Origin: Corynebacterium aquatimens
GTDB lineage: Bacteria > Actinomycetota > Actinomycetes > Mycobacteriales > Mycobacteriaceae
NCBI RefSeq assembly: GCF_030408395.1
Contig: NZ_CP046980.1
Location: forward strand, 62,001-126,000
Direction of reading: 5' to 3'
Length of the DNA: 64,000 nt
The notes under the pieces are model-generated. The model was not told the DNA's origin. It saw only the letters and a list, made by a program, of their open reading frames with translations, and did no database searches. The position numbers were made by a program, and so were the translations under genes. Positions 61,084-64,000 of the stretch are shown here, one piece after another (the first letter of the stretch is position 1; the number at the start of each line of letters is the position of its first letter).

Positions 61084-63315
61084 CTAACGGCCCGCCGTGG
61101 CAGTCGCACTCCACGGGTCCTCGGGCCATGGGTGCTTCGGATACCGCCCGCGCATCTCTTTGCGCACACCGTCATATGGCCCGTCCCAAAAATTCCGCAG
61201 GTCATCGGTCACGGCCAGCTCGCGCCGCGCGGGGGAGAGCAAGTGAAAGAGCACGCGCACATTGCTTATCGACGGAGACTCCTCCAACCCGAAACACTCC
61301 TGCAACTTCACCCGGACGATCGGCCGCCCCGTTGCGTACTCAATTTTTGGCCGCGACCCGCTAGGCACTTCGAGCCTTTCCGGCGCAAGCGTGTCCAACT
61401 CAGCTGCCTCCGGCCACGGTAGTTGCCGCATCAGTGCGCCATACATATCTATTTCCCGCAGGGCCACGCCCTGCGCCAGCTGCTGAATCTCCGGGGAATA
61501 GTCACCCCGTTCCACGTCCGGCCATGGCTCGCCGAGCTGTGCGTGGAGAAAGTCAAGCCGGGCTTTCAGCGATTCCGCTTTCTCGGACAGGTGGAACTGA
61601 GAAAACTCGAACCCGTGCAGGGCTTCGATGGCCTCTTCAGGGGTGAGCCGCACCGGGGTTGAGCTCAGTTCAATAGCGCCGATAGCCTTCACTCGCCGCC
61701 CGCGCACCGCGCCGTTTTCATACGTTGCCCGTGTCTGTTCGACGATTCTGTCCGTGGGCATTTGTGTTGCCGCCCCGGAGCGAATAACGGCACCGCGCCC
61801 GGTTAACTGCACTTCCGCCGCCGCGATCCACTCGCTGACCGGAATTGCTGCATCCAACGTCGCCCTGGTGCCACTGGCCAGCAGGTACTCGCGTTCACTC
61901 ACCTGCATTCCCACCCACTCCGGGTACGCAGAACTGATAACTTCCCCCGCAGACACCGGGCCACGGTCCTTGACCAACCGCGCCAGCCTTTCAACACTGC
62001 GCTTTGGCGCCCGCGCCCGGTCCAGATCACCGTTCATGCCCTCCGCCATCGCCGCAACCGTCGTCGCAGCTCCCGCGCCGTGTGTCAGCAGAGCAGCCCC
62101 CATCCGAGGGTCCAGCGGCAACCGCGCCAGCCGCTCGCCGAACTCCGTAATCGCACCGTCAACGGCTCCGAGCGCCCTCAGCGTCGCCAGCGTCGCCAGC
62201 GCATCCTCCATCGCCTGCGCCGGCGGTTCCGACAGCAACGGCAGATCCGGTGAACCCCACGCCGCCATGGTCAACGCCGCTGAGGTCAGGTCACTCGACG
62301 CGATCTCCGGCACAATATCGGCCGCGAAGTGCTGATAATCCTCGCGCGAGTACGCACGCAATACAGTCCCCGGACCCAGGCGTCCCGCGCGTCCCGCGCG
62401 CTGATCAGCACTCGTCCGGGCCGCGGACACCGTGACGAGACCGGTCATCCCCCGCGCCGCATCACGCCGCGGCACGCGTGCAAGCCCGGCATCCACAACA
62501 CGCCGCACACCCGGCACCGTTATCGACGACTCCGCGATCGACGTCGCCACCACCACCCGCGCGTCGCCATTGAGCGCCGCGTCTTGCTCCGCAGAGCTCA
62601 ACCGCCCGTGCAGCGGCACCGCGTCACGACTCGCCCCGCACACCAGCTCCACCTCGCGGACACCGGGAACGAACACCAGGGTGCGATCGTCGCCGTCGGC
62701 AAGCGAAGCGACGTGCTCATAGAACTCCCGCGTTCCCTGCGCGCGCCCCGGATGCGGGTGGTAGCTCACCTCCACCGGGTGCGTCACCGCTTCAGTCGAG
62801 AGCACCTGCGCCCCCATGTGCGCGGCCAGGGCCTTCGCGTCCAGCGTCGCGGACATCGCCGCCAGATACAGGTCATCGCGCAGGTACGCGACCTCCATCG
62901 CCATCGCCAGCACCAGGTCCGTCTCCAGCCCGCGCTCGTGCACCTCATCGATCACGATCGCGCCGACGCCGGTCAGCTCCGGATCCGCGATCAGCCGGTT
63001 CAGCAGCACCCCCGGCGTCACAAACTCCACCAGCGAGCCATCGCGGTGCTCGCCCCGAATCGAGTACCCCACCCTATCGCCCAGCACCGATTCGTCGAGA
63101 AGCGCCAAGCGCCTCGCGGCCGCGCGCACAGCCACTCGCCGCGGCGCCGTCACGAGGGTCACCCCTTCCACACGATTGCTTATCGACGGCGGGAGCAACG
63201 TCGTCTTACCCGTTCCCGGTGGCGCTTCCACAACCAATGGCCCAGTTGGCGGCAGTGAATCGATCACATTCGCCACCGGCAACCCCGCGCCGATCTTTAG
63301 AAGGTCAAACATCAC
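61084..63315 (-). CDS. hrpB: ATP-dependent RNA helicase HrpB
   Basis: A 743-residue DEAH-box-type helicase. Motifs are APPGTGKTTLLP (I), VTAPRRVAVRAAA (Ia), IDEVHERGLETD (II, DEVH), MSATLDAKAL (III), LVFVPGVREVE (IV) and SADQRAGRAGRLGPG (VI). The HA2/HrpB C-terminal domains follow. It starts at GTG 63315 or the adjoining ATG 63312. It is likely an RNA/RNP remodeller. Two CGTCGATAAGC motifs lie in it (61264, 63178), read as SIS (TCG ATA AGC). A promoter-like region with an 18-bp palindrome lies upstream. Confidence 0.92.
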   Translation of the reverse strand: MMFDLLKIGAGLPVANVIDSLPPTGPLVVEAPPGTGKTTLLPPSISNRVEGVTLVTAPRRVAVRAAARRLALLDESVLGDRVGYSIRGEHRDGSLVEFVTPGVLLNRLIADPELTGVGAIVIDEVHERGLETDLVLAMAMEVAYLRDDLYLAAMSATLDAKALAAHMGAQVLSTEAVTHPVEVSYHPHPGRAQGTREFYEHVASLADGDDRTLVFVPGVREVELVCGASRDAVPLHGRLSSAEQDAALNGDARVVVATSIAESSITVPGVRRVVDAGLARVPRRDAARGMTGLVTVSAARTSADQRAGRAGRLGPGTVLRAYSREDYQHFAADIVPEIASSDLTSAALTMAAWGSPDLPLLSEPPAQAMEDALATLATLRALGAVDGAITEFGERLARLPLDPRMGAALLTHGAGAATTVAAMAEGMNGDLDRARAPKRSVERLARLVKDRGPVSAGEVISSAYPEWVGMQVSEREYLLASGTRATLDAAIPVSEWIAAAEVQLTGRGAVIRSGAATQMPTDRIVEQTRATYENGAVRGRRVKAIGAIELSSTPVRLTPEEAIEALHGFEFSQFHLSEKAESLKARLDFLHAQLGEPWPDVERGDYSPEIQQLAQGVALREIDMYGALMRQLPWPEAAELDTLAPERLEVPSGSRPKIEYATGRPIVRVKLQECFGLEESPSISNVRVLFHLLSPARRELAVTDDLRNFWDGPYDGVRKEMRGRYPKHPWPEDPWSATATAGR

Positions 63316-63377
63316 GATCCAGGGTACAAACCCAACCTAGTTAGACTCCCGAAACCCGAAAATGGTTCCCTCGGTTT

Positions 63378-63395
63378 TGCACACTATAGTGTGCA
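63378..63395. promoter_or_regulatory. 18-bp perfect palindrome TGCACACTATAGTGTGCA
   Basis: Perfect dyad with no central spacer, in the 141-bp divergent gap between hrpB (start 63315) and the next plus-strand gene (start 63457). This is a typical operator geometry for a dimeric repressor. Confidence 0.7.
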
Positions 63396-63456
63396 GAATT
63401 TCCTTGGCACCGCGTAGTACTGCCCGTAGCGTTAAAAAGCGAAGGGGGTACAACAC

Positions 63457-64000
63457 ATGCAAATTCCAAGTTTCACTATCCGTTACTGTCCGAACGACCA
63501 TTTCTACCTGCCCATCGGCCTTATAGCTATGGATTCCGAGTCGGGTGAAGTCGCAGTCCCGATCATGAACGGCATGCATCCTGCGGCACCGATTGGGTAC
63601 ACCGACGAGGCCGCCGCCGCAATCGCCGAGCGCATCGGTGATTTCCTCGAAGACAGCATGCTCAACGGCGGACCGAACCACGATCTTTTGGGCGATCACA
63701 TTGACCTCGTGGACAATCCCGTGGTCGAAGCTGATGACTTCGAAACCGGGCTGGACACGCTCATCGAACTTCATATCTTGAACCCGCGCGGGTTCGCCTC
63801 GGATATTTATGACACCTTTACTCTGGATATCCGGCGCGACCGTGCTCATGACCCGATGTGCACCTGCTACGAACCGATTGCGGTGTTTGCCATCAACCTC
63901 CGCAGCGGGGATCTTCACACCACGTGGCTCAGCGATAACTATCCACTCCATGATCCCCCGCTCACTCGTGAGGAACGGCGGATGGTGAAACGTGAACGCA
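63457..64000 (+). CDS. Hypothetical protein, cut by window end
   Basis: ATG 63457 with GAAGGGGG upstream opens a frame for 181 codons to the window edge without a stop. It starts MQIPSFTIRYCPNDHFYLPIG. The protein is acidic with MNGMHPAAPIGYTDEAAAAIAERIGDFLEDSM and CTCYEPIAVFAINLRSGDLHT. It has no signal peptide or membrane helix. I recognise no family. A minus-strand frame of similar length runs through it but lacks gene-like features; the plus-strand frame has better codon use and a ribosome site. Confidence 0.65.
   Translation, partial: MQIPSFTIRYCPNDHFYLPIGLIAMDSESGEVAVPIMNGMHPAAPIGYTDEAAAAIAERIGDFLEDSMLNGGPNHDLLGDHIDLVDNPVVEADDFETGLDTLIELHILNPRGFASDIYDTFTLDIRRDRAHDPMCTCYEPIAVFAINLRSGDLHTTWLSDNYPLHDPPLTREERRMVKRER

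Noticed and set aside
63337-63951. 204-codon minus-strand frame at the window end
   Set aside because: The opposite plus-strand frame has a ribosome site and gene-like composition and stays open to the end; the minus frame crosses the 18-bp palindrome and promoter gap.

Overview
The window is a chromosomal segment of a high-GC actinobacterium, most likely a Corynebacterium. The strongest evidence is the actinobacterial Ser/Thr-kinase and cell-shape cluster (crgA, pknB, pknA, pbpA, rodA, pstP, fhaB, fhaA). It is supported by a GlxR-type TGTGA-N6-TCACA site, secreted proteins that end in C-terminal membrane anchors, and several apparently leaderless promoters. I do not assign a species.

Layout. 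1-3.3 kb: a cut-off unknown gene, an NTF2-like protein, a secreted lipase and a small anchored surface protein. 3.36-7.64 kb: a TPP-riboswitch thiamine salvage operon (thiM, thiE and a three-gene pyrimidine ABC importer). 7.9-10.4 kb: a large secreted, anchored protein with a Thr-Asn repeat. 10.5-17.25 kb: a nest of insertion sequences held between the 24-bp inverted repeats and 8-bp target duplication of one IS1249-like element. Inside are two copies of an IS256-like element sharing an in-frame TGA, two IS21 helper genes, an ISL3 fragment, a second IS256-type fragment and a captured membrane-protein gene. 17.3-20.4 kb: a tandem-repeat patch and a YhgE/Pip-type membrane protein with a degenerate ABC ATPase. 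20.5-26.5 kb: metF-metE and glpD. 26.7-36.7 kb: ppiA and the kinase/cell-wall cluster. 36.9-39.6 kb: tRNA-Leu, a frameshifted AlbA/Schlafen-type gene inside direct repeats with 10-bp iterons, and a carboxymuconolactone decarboxylase-family gene.

40.5-44.6 kb is a compact operon (50-aa protein, VWA, PP2C, atypical kinase with membrane tail, Hsp70-like ATPase) resembling the TerY-P phospho-signalling triad. 44.6-64 kb: a glutaminase-STAS-SRPBCC fusion, a TetR/glycoside-hydrolase divergent pair around a 17-bp palindrome, an aldehyde dehydrogenase, an M20 peptidase, a beta-lactamase-fold lipoprotein, AMP nucleosidase, a cap-less HAD protein, an orphan nuclease-like gene between 90-bp repeats, a ROK regulator with a sirtuin, a DUF885 protein, two transporters, HrpB helicase and a gene cut by the window end.

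The most unexpected signal is at sequence level. The 11-mer CGTCGATAAGC (either strand) occurs at least 17 times across the window, where about 0.03 would be expected by chance, and I found none in the IS nest.
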